In this document: piece by piece, positions 1 to 7,722 of the stretch
How the letters are laid out: every line of letters starts with the position of its first letter
Position numbering within the stretch: the first letter of the stretch is position 1
Assembly (NCBI GenBank): GCA_905204635.1
Contig: CAJLAN010000011.1
Coordinates: 1-15,737, forward strand
Length of the DNA stretch: 15,737 bases
Source: an uncultured Collinsella sp.
Lineage (GTDB): Bacteria > Actinomycetota > Coriobacteriia > Coriobacteriales > Coriobacteriaceae
Reading direction: 5' to 3'
The notes under the pieces: generated by a model
Databases searched by the model: none
Told to the model about the DNA's origin: nothing
What the model saw: only the letters and a program-made list of their open reading frames with translations
Made by a program: the position numbers and the translations under genes

Positions 1-555
1 TCGCCATATTGGCCTCGGCGCCCGCGCTCACGTTGCCGGGCACGGTAAGGGCGCCGCCCATCACGACCACGCGGCCGATGGACATCATCGCCGCCGCATC
101 GCGCTCCAGGGCGAGCGCCAGGTTGGAGAGCGGGCCAGTCGCTACGTAGACCAGATCGGGACCATAGGTGCGCGCGGCATCGATCAGATAATCGACCGCA
201 GCGTTGCCGTCGGCCGAGGTCGCCCCCACCGGCTCCCCTGTGAGCGCCGGCCCCCTCATTGCACGCTCGCGCCGCCGATGCCGTTCTTGCCGTGAATGAG
301 CGCGGTGGACGCCGGCGGCGCATAGGGCTCAGTCGCCTGCAGAGGACGGTCGGCACCCAGGTACACCGGAACCTCGGGGCGACCCAGCAGATCGAGCACC
401 GCCAGGCAATTGTGCGCCGATTGCTCGACGCGCACGTTACCAAAGCACGTGGTGATGCCCACGAGCTCCACCTCGGGGCTCGCGATGGCATAGGCCAGCG
501 CCATCGCATCGTCAACACCCATATCCAGATCAAGGATCAGCTTCTTGATTGCCAT
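1..555 (-). pseudogene. Nucleoside hydrolase (IunH/RihA-like), frameshifted and cut by the window edge
   Basis: Inosine/uridine-preferring nucleoside hydrolase family, which splits the N-glycosidic bond of ribonucleosides to base plus ribose. The ATG at 555 has GGAG 7 nt upstream. The first 99 codons hold the family start with the metal-binding block DLDMGVDDA (residues 10-18; most members have DxDPGxDDA) and the HGKNGIGG loop near residue 88. This frame stops at TGA 256-258. The rest of the fold continues in the -1 frame from 259 to the window edge, with the family blocks YVATGPLSNLALAL and VVMGGALTVPGN. The TGA overlaps an ATG (ATGA, 256-259) that opens the second frame. Intact members are about 310 residues, so the gene looks like one hydrolase broken by a 1-nt loss (or 2-nt gain) just before the stop. 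Reinitiation at the ATGA is possible but would give two half-proteins. It lies 30 nt downstream of the ribokinase gene, with which it would cooperate in ribose salvage. Confidence 0.8.
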
Positions 556-585
556 TGTTCTACTCCGCTTCTCCGTCTTTATCGT

Positions 586-1548
586 TTAACCAAACCAATG
601 TTCAACTTCGGCGCGCGTGGGAATCGATTGCTGAGCGCCCAGGCGCGACACCGTCACTGCCGAGGCGCGAGCACCCGCGGCCATGCACTCAAAGAGCGGC
701 AAGCCCTCTAGGCGAGCCGCCGCCAACGCGCCGATAAACGTATCGCCGGCGGCCGTGGTATCGACTACCGTACTCGAAAGTGCCGGCATGCGCAGCAGCT
801 CACCGCCATCGCCGAGCGTAACCGAGCCGGCACCGCCCAACGTGATGACCGCAGCCCCGGCACCCTTGTCGAGCAGCGCATTGAGCGCGGCGACGCAACT
901 CACATCATCCGTGGGCAGAATGCCCGTCAGAACCTGGCACTCGGTCTCGTTGGGACAGACCAGGTCGACCGCAGGCCAGACCTCCGCAGGCAGCTCGCAG
1001 GCAGGCGCCGGATTAAAGACCGTATAGAACCCCAGCTCGCGAGCGCAAACAAGCGCCTCGGCCGTCGCTGCAAGGTCACATTCGCCCTGGGCGATAAAGA
1101 CGCTTCCGGCAGCCGGGGCAATCTCGCTGGCGTCGCCGTCGAGCTCATGGGCCACCAGACGCCTCAGCGCGCGGGCAACGTCCGCGCCCGCAAGCGCATG
1201 GTTGGCGCCCGGTGACAGTACGATGCGGTTGTCGCCCTCGCAGCGAATGATGGTCGCCGTTCCCGTCTCCACGTCATCGCGATGCACTACAAAGTCACAG
1301 TCCACGCCGGTGTCTTGGAGCCCCACCACGAGCGATGCGCCGAACGCGTCGCGACCGACCGCGCCGATCATGTGCGTGCACGCGCCCATACGCGCGGCAG
1401 CTACGGCCTGATTGGCGCCCTTGCCGCCGGCGTTGGTGATAAACCCGCTGCCGCCGACGGTCTCACCCGCACGCGGTATGCGCTCGCACGCCACCGAAAG
1501 GTCCATGTTCATGCTGCCGAACACCGCAACGATGCCACGATCTGCCAT
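586..1548 (-). CDS. rbsK: Ribokinase (PfkB family)
   Basis: ATP-dependent phosphorylation of D-ribose to ribose 5-phosphate in the cytoplasm, feeding the pentose phosphate pathway. Of 320 residues, the N-terminus has the sugar-binding block GSMNMDLSV and then NAGGKGANQAVAAARMGA (PfkB signature 1). The C-terminal part has VDTTAAGDTFIGAL (PfkB signature 2, with the catalytic Asp in AAGD), followed by the conserved Ala/Gly-rich helix. The start was set at ATG 1548 because GAGGAGG (1554-1560) lies just upstream. An in-frame ATG at 1581 would add 11 residues and has no such site. The nucleoside hydrolase gene follows 30 nt later, so the pair resembles a nucleoside-to-ribose-5-phosphate salvage operon. 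A promoter with an overlapping dyad lies at 1612-1641. The ribokinase assignment is firm by motif; other PfkB sugar kinases remain possible. Confidence 0.93.
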   Translation of the reverse strand: MADRGIVAVFGSMNMDLSVACERIPRAGETVGGSGFITNAGGKGANQAVAAARMGACTHMIGAVGRDAFGASLVVGLQDTGVDCDFVVHRDDVETGTATIIRCEGDNRIVLSPGANHALAGADVARALRRLVAHELDGDASEIAPAAGSVFIAQGECDLAATAEALVCARELGFYTVFNPAPACELPAEVWPAVDLVCPNETECQVLTGILPTDDVSCVAALNALLDKGAGAAVITLGGAGSVTLGDGGELLRMPALSSTVVDTTAAGDTFIGALAAARLEGLPLFECMAAGARASAVTVSRLGAQQSIPTRAEVEHWFG

Positions 1549-1553
1549 GGAAA

Positions 1554-1560
1554 CCTCCTC
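1554..1560 (-). promoter_or_regulatory. Shine-Dalgarno site deciding the rbsK start
   Basis: GAGGAGG on the minus strand sits 5 nt before ATG 1548. It favours that start over the in-frame ATG at 1581. Confidence 0.8.
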
Positions 1561-1611
1561 ATCTGCGGGCTTTGCACCCACCGTCGACCGTCGATTGCGC
1601 GCCTTCGCACC

Positions 1612-1640
1612 TCTATAACTTTAGTTCACTTTGATGTGAA
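1612..1640 (-). promoter_or_regulatory. Sigma-70-type promoter of the ribokinase operon
   Basis: On the minus strand, TTCACA (1635-1640, 5/6 to TTGACA) and TATAGA (1612-1617, 4/6 to TATAAT) are separated by exactly 17 bp. This predicts transcription starting near 1605 and a leader of about 57 nt before rbsK. Confidence 0.6.
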
Positions 1641-1641
1641 C
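1624..1641. promoter_or_regulatory. Perfect 18-bp dyad, candidate operator
   Basis: GTTCAC-TTTGAT-GTGAAC: perfect 6-bp arms around a 6-bp centre. It covers the whole -35 hexamer and the start of the spacer of the rbsK promoter, so a bound dimer would block RNA polymerase. A sugar- or nucleoside-responsive repressor is inferred. No regulator gene is visible in the window, and the central CG typical of many LacI-family sites is absent. Confidence 0.55.
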
Positions 1642-1734
1642 GCACCCTTGAGGTTGCGCCAGCAGCAAGCATTCACAGGAGCAGGCAGCTACAATGAATA
1701 CGTGCTGATTATTCTCGTCATTGGATGATGTTTT

Positions 1735-3951
1735 ATGGAACAATTCTCGCAATCGGGCTCGCGCGGTCGACGCCGCACGGGCAACGAGCCGGCGCCGCAC
1801 GAACGCGTGAAGAGCGAACGCCGTGCCAACGAGCCGCGACGCACCACGAGCCCCCATCGCGCTTCTGCCAACAACGCGGGCCGCGCCAACACTCCCGCCG
1901 CGGAGCAGACGCCTGCTCGCCCCAAGTCCCGCTACATCCCTGCACTCGACGGCCTGCGTACGCTCGCCGTCGTCGCGGTGGTACTCTATCACCTTAACCT
2001 CACGTGGGCTCAGGGCGGCCTGCTCGGCGTCACGATCTTCTTTGTGCTTTCGGGCTATCTGATCACGCGCTTGCTGCTCAACGAAGTCGCTAAGACCGGC
2101 CGCATCGACCTCAAGAGCTTCTGGATCCGCCGCATCCGTCGCCTGGTCCCCGCCGTGGTGACCGTCGTGGTGGTGACCTGCGCGCTGTGCACCGTCTTCA
2201 ACCACGTGATGCTCACCAAGATGCGCCCCGACATCTTGCCGTCGCTGCTGTTCTTTAACAACTGGTGGCAGATTGCTCAAAACGTCTCGTACTTCAATGC
2301 TCTGGGCGACCCCTCACCGCTCACGCACTTTTGGTCGCTTGCCATCGAGGAACAGTTCTACCTGATTTGGCCGCCGCTGCTGTTTGCCATGGTATCCATG
2401 CATGTGAGCAAGCCCAACACGCGCCGCGTGGTTCTGGGCCTTGCTGCGGTATCTGCCCTCGCCATGATGGTGCTTTACAACCCTGCCGCCGACCCCAGCC
2501 GCGTGTACTACGGCACCGACACCCGCGTGTTCTCGCTGCTGCTGGGTGCCTGGATGGCCTTTATCCCCGATCGCGACCTGGCGCCGGTGCGTCTCGCTCA
2601 TCGTTTGGGGCTCAATCGCCTGGCTGGCGCCGCCAAGCACGGCAAGAACGCCGAGGGCAAACCTGGCGAGAAGGCCGACGAAGCAGCCGAGACCGCCCCG
2701 GCACAGCCGAGCGCCCTCGTGCGTTTTTGGTCCTCGCCCGCATCCATCGATGTGTTGGGCGTCGTGGGTCTGGTTGGCCTTGCCGCCATGGTCGCGCTCA
2801 CCAACGGCTACACCGCCTTCCAGTATCGCGGAGGCACGCTGCTGTGCTCGATCCTCACGCTCATGGTCATCGCGGCCTGCGTGCAGCCCCAGGGAATGGT
2901 TGCCCGCGCGCTATCCGCCGAGCCACTCGTGTGGGTTGGCAAGCGCTCCTACAGCATCTCCCTGTGGCACTATCCGCTGCTGCTCCTCATGAACCCGGTC
3001 GCCAACATCAACGATACGCCGTGGTGGCAGTACATTTTGCAGGTGTTGTTGGTGGTCGCCGTGGCAGAGTGCTGCTATCGCTTTATCGAGACTCCGTTTA
3101 GGAAGGGCGCCTTTGGGCGCACCGTCGCCGAATTCCGCGATGGCACCACCACGCCCGCCAACTGGGCACGCACGCACATCCCTGTCTGCGCAGCCTGCGC
3201 TGTCGTGTTGGTCGTTGCACTGGGCGGCCTGATCTTTGTGCCCGAGACGTCTGCGCTGAGCGGCGAGGGCGCCGAAGTTCTGAACAAGGAAGCCAAGAAC
3301 ACCGCGCCCACCGACCAGCAGGCGGCCGACGACACCGACAAGGACAACGACGGCTTCCCCGATGGCTCCTACGATCTGCTTATGATCGGCGACTCCGTGT
3401 CGCTGCGTGCCGTAGACACCTTTGACGGCGTGTTCCCGCACAGCCATATCGATGCCGAAAAGGGCCGCCAGTTTGATGCGGGGCGCGCGACATTTGAGGG
3501 CTATATCCAGCAGAACCTTGCCGGCAAGATCGTGGTCTTTGCCCTGGGCACCAACGGCTTGGTAACCGACGACCAGATCGACGCCATCATGGCCGATGCA
3601 GGAGATAAGCGTATTGTGGTGTTTGTGAACACGCGCAGCCCGCAGCCGTGGGTTGGCTCTACCAACCAGGCCATCGCCAACGCCGCTACGCGCTACAAGA
3701 ACGTGCGCGTTATCGATTGGTACGGATACAGTGCCAACCGCAACGACCTGTTCGATGGCGATGGCACGCACCTATCGACCACTGGCGTGACTGAGTACCT
3801 CAACTTGATCCACGATGCCGTCAAGAAGGACCTGCCCGTACACCCCGAGGATCACGTCAACGATCCGCAGCCGGCAGCCGTCAAGTCTGCCACCGACGCA
3901 CTCGTCAATGCGCTCGCTCTCAAGCCGCACAAGCTGGGCACCGACAAGTAA
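1735..3951 (+). CDS. Membrane O-acyltransferase (acyltransferase family 3) with C-terminal SGNH domain, OatA-like
   Basis: Probable transfer of acetyl or other acyl groups to a cell-envelope polymer such as peptidoglycan. Of 738 residues, 1-66 form an Arg-rich polar cytoplasmic tail. Residues about 67-480 are the multi-pass acyltransferase-3 domain, opening with ALDGLRTLAV and carrying the R75-x10-H86 pair, then FFVLSGYLITRLL and THFWSLAIEEQFYLIWP. A Lys/Glu/Ala-rich loop (about 297-325) interrupts the membrane domain. After a last membrane helix near 485-505 comes an exported SGNH esterase-like domain with GDSVS (Ser554), GTNG (605-608) and DGTH (Asp676, His679), the expected catalytic residues. 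Length and domain order fit OatA of peptidoglycan O-acetylation, but the acceptor cannot be read from sequence. The start ATG has only a weak GGATG upstream; a TACAAT at 1690-1695 is a possible -10 without a good -35. The gene stands alone and diverges from rbsK. Confidence 0.88.
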   Translation: MEQFSQSGSRGRRRTGNEPAPHERVKSERRANEPRRTTSPHRASANNAGRANTPAAEQTPARPKSRYIPALDGLRTLAVVAVVLYHLNLTWAQGGLLGVTIFFVLSGYLITRLLLNEVAKTGRIDLKSFWIRRIRRLVPAVVTVVVVTCALCTVFNHVMLTKMRPDILPSLLFFNNWWQIAQNVSYFNALGDPSPLTHFWSLAIEEQFYLIWPPLLFAMVSMHVSKPNTRRVVLGLAAVSALAMMVLYNPAADPSRVYYGTDTRVFSLLLGAWMAFIPDRDLAPVRLAHRLGLNRLAGAAKHGKNAEGKPGEKADEAAETAPAQPSALVRFWSSPASIDVLGVVGLVGLAAMVALTNGYTAFQYRGGTLLCSILTLMVIAACVQPQGMVARALSAEPLVWVGKRSYSISLWHYPLLLLMNPVANINDTPWWQYILQVLLVVAVAECCYRFIETPFRKGAFGRTVAEFRDGTTTPANWARTHIPVCAACAVVLVVALGGLIFVPETSALSGEGAEVLNKEAKNTAPTDQQAADDTDKDNDGFPDGSYDLLMIGDSVSLRAVDTFDGVFPHSHIDAEKGRQFDAGRATFEGYIQQNLAGKIVVFALGTNGLVTDDQIDAIMADAGDKRIVVFVNTRSPQPWVGSTNQAIANAATRYKNVRVIDWYGYSANRNDLFDGDGTHLSTTGVTEYLNLIHDAVKKDLPVHPEDHVNDPQPAAVKSATDALVNALALKPHKLGTDK

Positions 3952-3974
3952 CCTGCAGCGCAAACTTCCCACAT

Positions 3975-4012
3975 CCGGAGGGGGTGTCTGCCACGGCAGA
4001 CACCCCCTCCGG
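3975..4012 (+). terminator. Long perfect GC hairpin downstream of the acyltransferase gene
   Basis: Two 18-bp arms (3975-3992 and 3995-4012) are exact reverse complements separated by 2 nt, giving a 17-bp stem with a 4-nt loop. It begins 24 nt after the stop codon, as expected of a terminator, but no T-run follows on either strand. It could therefore be a Rho-assisted or 3'-end-stabilising structure, or a palindromic repeat. Confidence 0.5.
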
Positions 4013-4158
4013 CAGTTAGGGACACTCCTGGCGCAGCCAATGAAGACCTCTACGGATGAATTCCAGGCCGCTCCGTCGCTCCAGACATCGTTTCCGCGCC
4101 TCGTGCCCGCCCCAAACAATCAAAACAAGCCCTTTTCGCCGCACCCTCAAAGGTCTGT

Positions 4159-4384
4159 GGGCAAAAAAGGGCAAATATGAGTACTGTTACCATTTTAGTA
4201 GCAGGCAAAACCACCCAAAATGACGTCCGAGCGACCCCTACAACCCCCTAAAGCAGCCAACCTGACTGGTTTAAGGCGTATTGGAGCCAATTTTAATGAA
4301 CATACTAAAGGCTATGTTCATTATCTTTTAGGATGTAAATGCTATTCACTTAGCAACAGTACTCATATTTGGCATTTTTTGTCC
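4159..4384. repeat. 226-bp non-coding element bounded by 30-bp inverted repeats
   Basis: The ends 4159-4188 and 4355-4384 are inverted copies matching at 27 of 30 positions; both contain AAATATGAGTACTGTT. Inside lies a second dyad of perfect 11-bp arms (4294-4304 and 4313-4323) with an 8-nt loop. The element is richer in A+T than its surroundings, has no credible ORF, and fills most of the 517-bp gap between convergent genes. No target-site duplication was seen. A MITE-like or other dispersed element is the leading idea. Confidence 0.55.
4294..4323. repeat. Internal perfect hairpin within the 226-bp element
   Basis: TAATGAACATA (4294-4304) and its exact reverse complement (4313-4323) flank an 8-nt loop. 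It may be an operator-like dyad or an RNA hairpin. There is no adjacent start codon to link it to a gene. Confidence 0.5.
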
Positions 4385-4414
4385 ATTGCTATATAACTAA
4401 CACCCTATAGCAGA

Positions 4415-4450
4415 CAAAAAACAGGCCGCAGCCCATCGCTGCGGCCTGTT
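4415..4450 (-). terminator. Rho-independent terminator of the MgtE-like/Nramp unit
   Basis: The 13-bp perfect arms (4438-4450 and 4420-4432) have a 5-nt loop and are followed on the minus strand by a run of six T (4415-4420). The stem starts 18 nt after the Nramp stop codon. Confidence 0.9.
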
Positions 4451-4468
4451 CGGAAGCAAAAGTGGGCG

Positions 4469-5731
4469 TTAAGCGCTGTAGCCCATCGCTTGCAGAACAA
4501 ACATGACGACCGTCAGCACCGTAATCACACCGATAGTCGCCCACGTGAGCACATTCCACACACGGCCGTTGCGGTTGGCGCCCATAATGTGTCGATCAGC
4601 GGCAATAAGCACCTGGAACACCAGGACCACAGGCAAAAGCACGCCGTTGATGACCTGCGAGGTCATCATAATCTGGAACAGGTCGACGCCGGGCATGAGC
4701 ACCAGCATGGCAGAGATGCCAATGATGGCCGTAATAATGCCGCGGTAGACCGGGGCCTCGTCCCAGCTGCGATCGGCACCGCGCTCCCAGCCAAATGCCT
4801 CGCAGATAGCGCTGGACGTAACGCCCGGCAGCACGCAGGCGGCCAAGAAGCTCGCCGCGACCAGGCCCGAGGCAAACAGCACCGTGGACCACTGGCCCGC
4901 GATGGGCTCCAATGCGCGGGCGGCGTCGGCAGCATCGCTGATCTGAATGCCCGCAGGGAACAGTACCGTACCGGTCGTTATGATAATAAAGCCGGCAATG
5001 ACATCGGCGGCGATCGAGCCGCTCACGGTATCAATGCGCTGCAGCACGATATCGTCCTCACCCGCATTCTTATCGACCACGTTGTTCTGCGCCAAGAAGA
5101 TCATCCACGGCGCGATGGTGGTGCCGATCGTTGCGACCACAAGCGACACGTAACTGGGGTCGTTTTGGATGTTGGGCACAACCAGGTCGACCGCCACCTC
5201 GCCCCAGCTGGGACCAGCCATAAAGGCGGCAACGATATAGGTCACGAACACACAGCTCACCAGCAGCAGAATCTTCTCGATGCGCTGGAAGCTGCCCGAC
5301 ATGGTAAGCATCCAAACCAGCAGCGCCACCAGCGGCACCGAGATGCTCGCCGGCACACCAAAGAGAGCAAGGCCGCTCGCGATACCCGCAAACTCTGAGA
5401 TGGTAACGGCCGTATTGGCGATCAGCAGCGCCGCCATGGCCAGCACGCTCCTGCGCACGCCAAAGCGCTCGCGGATGAGCGACGCCAGGCCCTTGCCTGT
5501 GACGCAGCCGCAACGCGCCGCAGTCTCCTGCGTCACGATAAGCAGCACGGTCATGACAGGAAGCATCCACAGCATCTTGTAGCCATAGCTGGCACCGGCG
5601 CTGGAATACGTGGCGATGCCACCGGCGTCATTGCCCGAAAGCGCCGCCAGAAGGCCGGGGCCCATGGCGCCAAAGATGGCCGCGATGGTCAGCTTTTGCT
5701 TGGTGCTCGCCTTTTGCTTCGTGTTTTGCAC
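4469..5731 (-). CDS. Nramp (SLC11)-family transporter, magnesium-transporter-like variant
   Basis: Proton- or gradient-driven divalent metal uptake across the inner membrane. This 420-residue protein has about 11 hydrophobic helices and the Nramp fold, beginning GPGLLAAL in TM1. The metal-site motifs are not those of MntH: TM1 has DAGG (35-38) instead of DPGN, and TM6 has TTIAPW (204-209) instead of the usual ATxMPH, so both the Asn and the transition-metal-selecting Met are missing. From memory, such changes mark Nramp-related magnesium transporters (NRMT), known in Clostridium and Eggerthella. The neighbouring MgtE-like gene supports Mg2+, but substrate is inferred. The start was set at GTG 5731, 8 nt after the upstream stop and preceded by AGGTGG. 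An ATG at 5794 would overlap the upstream gene by 55 nt and add an unlikely polar segment. It is co-transcribed with that gene and ends in a strong terminator. Confidence 0.88.
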   Translation of the reverse strand: MQNTKQKASTKQKLTIAAIFGAMGPGLLAALSGNDAGGIATYSSAGASYGYKMLWMLPVMTVLLIVTQETAARCGCVTGKGLASLIRERFGVRRSVLAMAALLIANTAVTISEFAGIASGLALFGVPASISVPLVALLVWMLTMSGSFQRIEKILLLVSCVFVTYIVAAFMAGPSWGEVAVDLVVPNIQNDPSYVSLVVATIGTTIAPWMIFLAQNNVVDKNAGEDDIVLQRIDTVSGSIAADVIAGFIIITTGTVLFPAGIQISDAADAARALEPIAGQWSTVLFASGLVAASFLAACVLPGVTSSAICEAFGWERGADRSWDEAPVYRGIITAIIGISAMLVLMPGVDLFQIMMTSQVINGVLLPVVLVFQVLIAADRHIMGANRNGRVWNVLTWATIGVITVLTVVMFVLQAMGYSA

Positions 5732-5739
5732 GCGACCAC

Positions 5740-7584
5740 CTACCCCATGACCGACATGGTAAGCAGCACCGCGGCGATGCAGTACGCCACGCATGAGATC
5801 ATGACGGCAATAACGTTCATGGCGGTACCCGACGTATTGAGGTCGTGCTCGTCACGCCAGAACAGCACCATCAGGTAAATCACGGCGCTCATGTTGCCAA
5901 TCAGGCAGACGATGGCCGCAATGTTAAAGCAGCCGGTAAAGAGCTGCTCCTCAAACATGGGCGCGTCGGGGAATGCGGCGGTGCGCACCAGCTGGGCGCA
6001 CAGGTAGGTCACGAGCGACAGAATCAGGCCCATGCCCGTGCTCTGGAAGAAGAACCCCAGATACGGCTTGGGCTCATCGTCATGGCCGTCGTACTCCAGG
6101 AAGTAGTTCTTGACGAACGACACCATACGCGAGGCAGCCAGCAGCACGAGCGGCATGGCGCACATGAGGAACACCACCAGATGCGCAGAGCCCAGCGCCG
6201 TTCCCAGCACTGTTGCCATGATGCACGAGGCAATACCCCACACGACAACCCAGTACTGGCGATGCACAAACCAGCTGAGCACATTCGTCGAGTCGTCGGA
6301 CGCGCTATCGCCCGAACCGACGCCTGCGATCTGCAGGTCCTCCTGGTGCTCCTCGGCGATAACGTCCATGGCGTCGTCAAAGGTCACGATACCCAAGATG
6401 TGACGGTTCTCGTCGCAAACGGGGATGGCGACCAGGTCGTACTTGGTCATCTCGTCCGTTACGTCTTCCTGGTCATCGTCGGGCGACACATAAACCAGGT
6501 CGCGATAGGCCAGCTGGCCCAGCGTGGCATCGCGGTCGGCCACGATGAGCGTGCGCAGCGAAAGGACGCCGGTGAGCATGCCGCTCGGGTCTTCGGTATA
6601 GACGTAGTAGACGCTCTCAAAATCCTCGTCGAGTTTGCGAATCGCCTCGATGGCATCGCCGACCGTCGCCGTGGCGGGCAGCGAGACAAACTCCGAGGTC
6701 ATGATGCGACCGGCGGTGTTGTCCTCATAGCCCAGCAGGTTACGAATCGCCTTCTCCTCCTTGACGCCCATCAGGCGCAGGAGCTTCTCGGCCTTCTCGT
6801 AATCGAGCTCGTCGATCAGGTCGGCAGCGTCGTCCGGGTCCATCATGGCCAGCATCGACGATGCATCGGTATCGGATAGGCCCTCGAGCATCTCGGTCAT
6901 AAGCTCGTCGTCATCGAACTCCGAGATGGCCTCGGCGGCCTGTGCCGTATCGAGCTGCGCGAACACCTGCGCGCGCAGGCGCGGGTCGAGCTGCTCGATA
7001 ATGTCAGCGATGTCGGCAGGATGCAGCTCGCCAAGTGTCTTGTGCGACACCGAGAGCTGGATGTTCTTAGTCGAGCGATCGAGCAGGTCCATGTAAGACC
7101 AGGCGATAATGTCCTCGCTGAGCGGCTTGCCCAGATGCTTCATAAAGCCCTCGACGACGCGCTCGAGTGTGGGACTGATCGCGCGCAGCAGACCGCGGGC
7201 GCCAACTTCGGCACCCAGCAGGCGCAGCTGATTTTCGCCCGACATGGAAAACTTGATGTCGTTTACGCGCACGACCTTCATGCCCTGCGTGTCGACAATC
7301 TGTTTGTTAAGCACGTCGCGGGCAAGCAAGAGTTCGGTCGGCTGCAAGTACGAAAAACGGATTTCGGTGGCCGGCGACTTAAGATGTACGCCCGTCTCGT
7401 CGATACGGTCGACCCATTTGCGCCAGCTGATCATAAACGGCGTCTTGCCGGGTCCGCGGAACGCGAGCGACGTTACGTGCGGAAAAACTTCGCCGGTAGC
7501 AATGCCAAAATCGTTCACAACGCCGAGCTTTTCGCCATCGACGTCCAAGACCGGCAATTTGAGCATCTCACTCAGATAATTCAC
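5740..7584 (-). CDS. MgtE-like membrane protein: PRC-barrel, MgtE N-domain, CBS pair, five membrane helices
   Basis: A 614-residue protein. Residues about 1-135 form PRC-barrel-like beta domains (LPVLDVDGEKLGVV; IVDTQGMKVVRVNDI). Residues about 165-275 are an MgtE_N helical domain (ELHPADIADIIEQLD; MDPDDAADLIDELD). Residues about 285-405 are a CBS pair starting AGRIMTSEFVSLPATATV. The C-terminus has about five hydrophobic helices. Overall it resembles the Mg2+ channel MgtE, whose N and CBS domains sense cytoplasmic Mg2+. However, the membrane part lacks the MgtE GNAG block (MPLVLLAASRM stands in its place) and no acidic residue is evident in the last helix. It may therefore be a Mg2+-sensing partner or regulator of the Nramp protein encoded 8 nt downstream, rather than a pore; this is inference. 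Start GTG 7584 has GGGGAG at 7590-7595. Confidence 0.85.
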   Translation of the reverse strand: MNYLSEMLKLPVLDVDGEKLGVVNDFGIATGEVFPHVTSLAFRGPGKTPFMISWRKWVDRIDETGVHLKSPATEIRFSYLQPTELLLARDVLNKQIVDTQGMKVVRVNDIKFSMSGENQLRLLGAEVGARGLLRAISPTLERVVEGFMKHLGKPLSEDIIAWSYMDLLDRSTKNIQLSVSHKTLGELHPADIADIIEQLDPRLRAQVFAQLDTAQAAEAISEFDDDELMTEMLEGLSDTDASSMLAMMDPDDAADLIDELDYEKAEKLLRLMGVKEEKAIRNLLGYEDNTAGRIMTSEFVSLPATATVGDAIEAIRKLDEDFESVYYVYTEDPSGMLTGVLSLRTLIVADRDATLGQLAYRDLVYVSPDDDQEDVTDEMTKYDLVAIPVCDENRHILGIVTFDDAMDVIAEEHQEDLQIAGVGSGDSASDDSTNVLSWFVHRQYWVVVWGIASCIMATVLGTALGSAHLVVFLMCAMPLVLLAASRMVSFVKNYFLEYDGHDDEPKPYLGFFFQSTGMGLILSLVTYLCAQLVRTAAFPDAPMFEEQLFTGCFNIAAIVCLIGNMSAVIYLMVLFWRDEHDLNTSGTAMNVIAVMISCVAYCIAAVLLTMSVMG

Positions 7585-7599
7585 TGGTGCTCCCCATCA

Positions 7600-7722
7600 T
7601 TATCCCTTCGAACTGCGGCCATGCCGGCACGCCGTCCGTGGACTTTTAGATATGTATACGCATGCGCGGGCGGCACGCCGCTCGGCGCTCACACCCCGTA
7701 CATGCGCAAGAAGCACCTGCAT
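7600..7722 (-). other. Candidate 40-codon upstream ORF in the leader
   Basis: ATG 7722 to TAA 7600-7602 encodes an Arg/Ala-rich peptide starting MQVLLAHVRGVSAERRAARA. It ends 15 nt before the GTG of the MgtE-like gene, just upstream of its ribosome site. There is no Shine-Dalgarno sequence before the ATG, and high-GC DNA yields such ORFs by chance, so expression is uncertain. Confidence 0.25.

Noticed and set aside
240..275. Programmed frameshift joining the two nucleoside hydrolase frames
   Set aside because: No slippery heptamer or RF2-like site precedes the TGA, and programmed shifting is not known in this enzyme family; mutation or error is simpler.
1649..1734. Promoter for the acyltransferase gene with TACAAT at 1690-1695
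   Set aside because: No TTGACA-like hexamer or extended -10 lies at a suitable distance, so it is mentioned but not called.
3952..4468. Small genes in the gap between the acyltransferase and Nramp genes
   Set aside because: Frames here cross the hairpin and the inverted-repeat element and lack ribosome sites and recognisable products.
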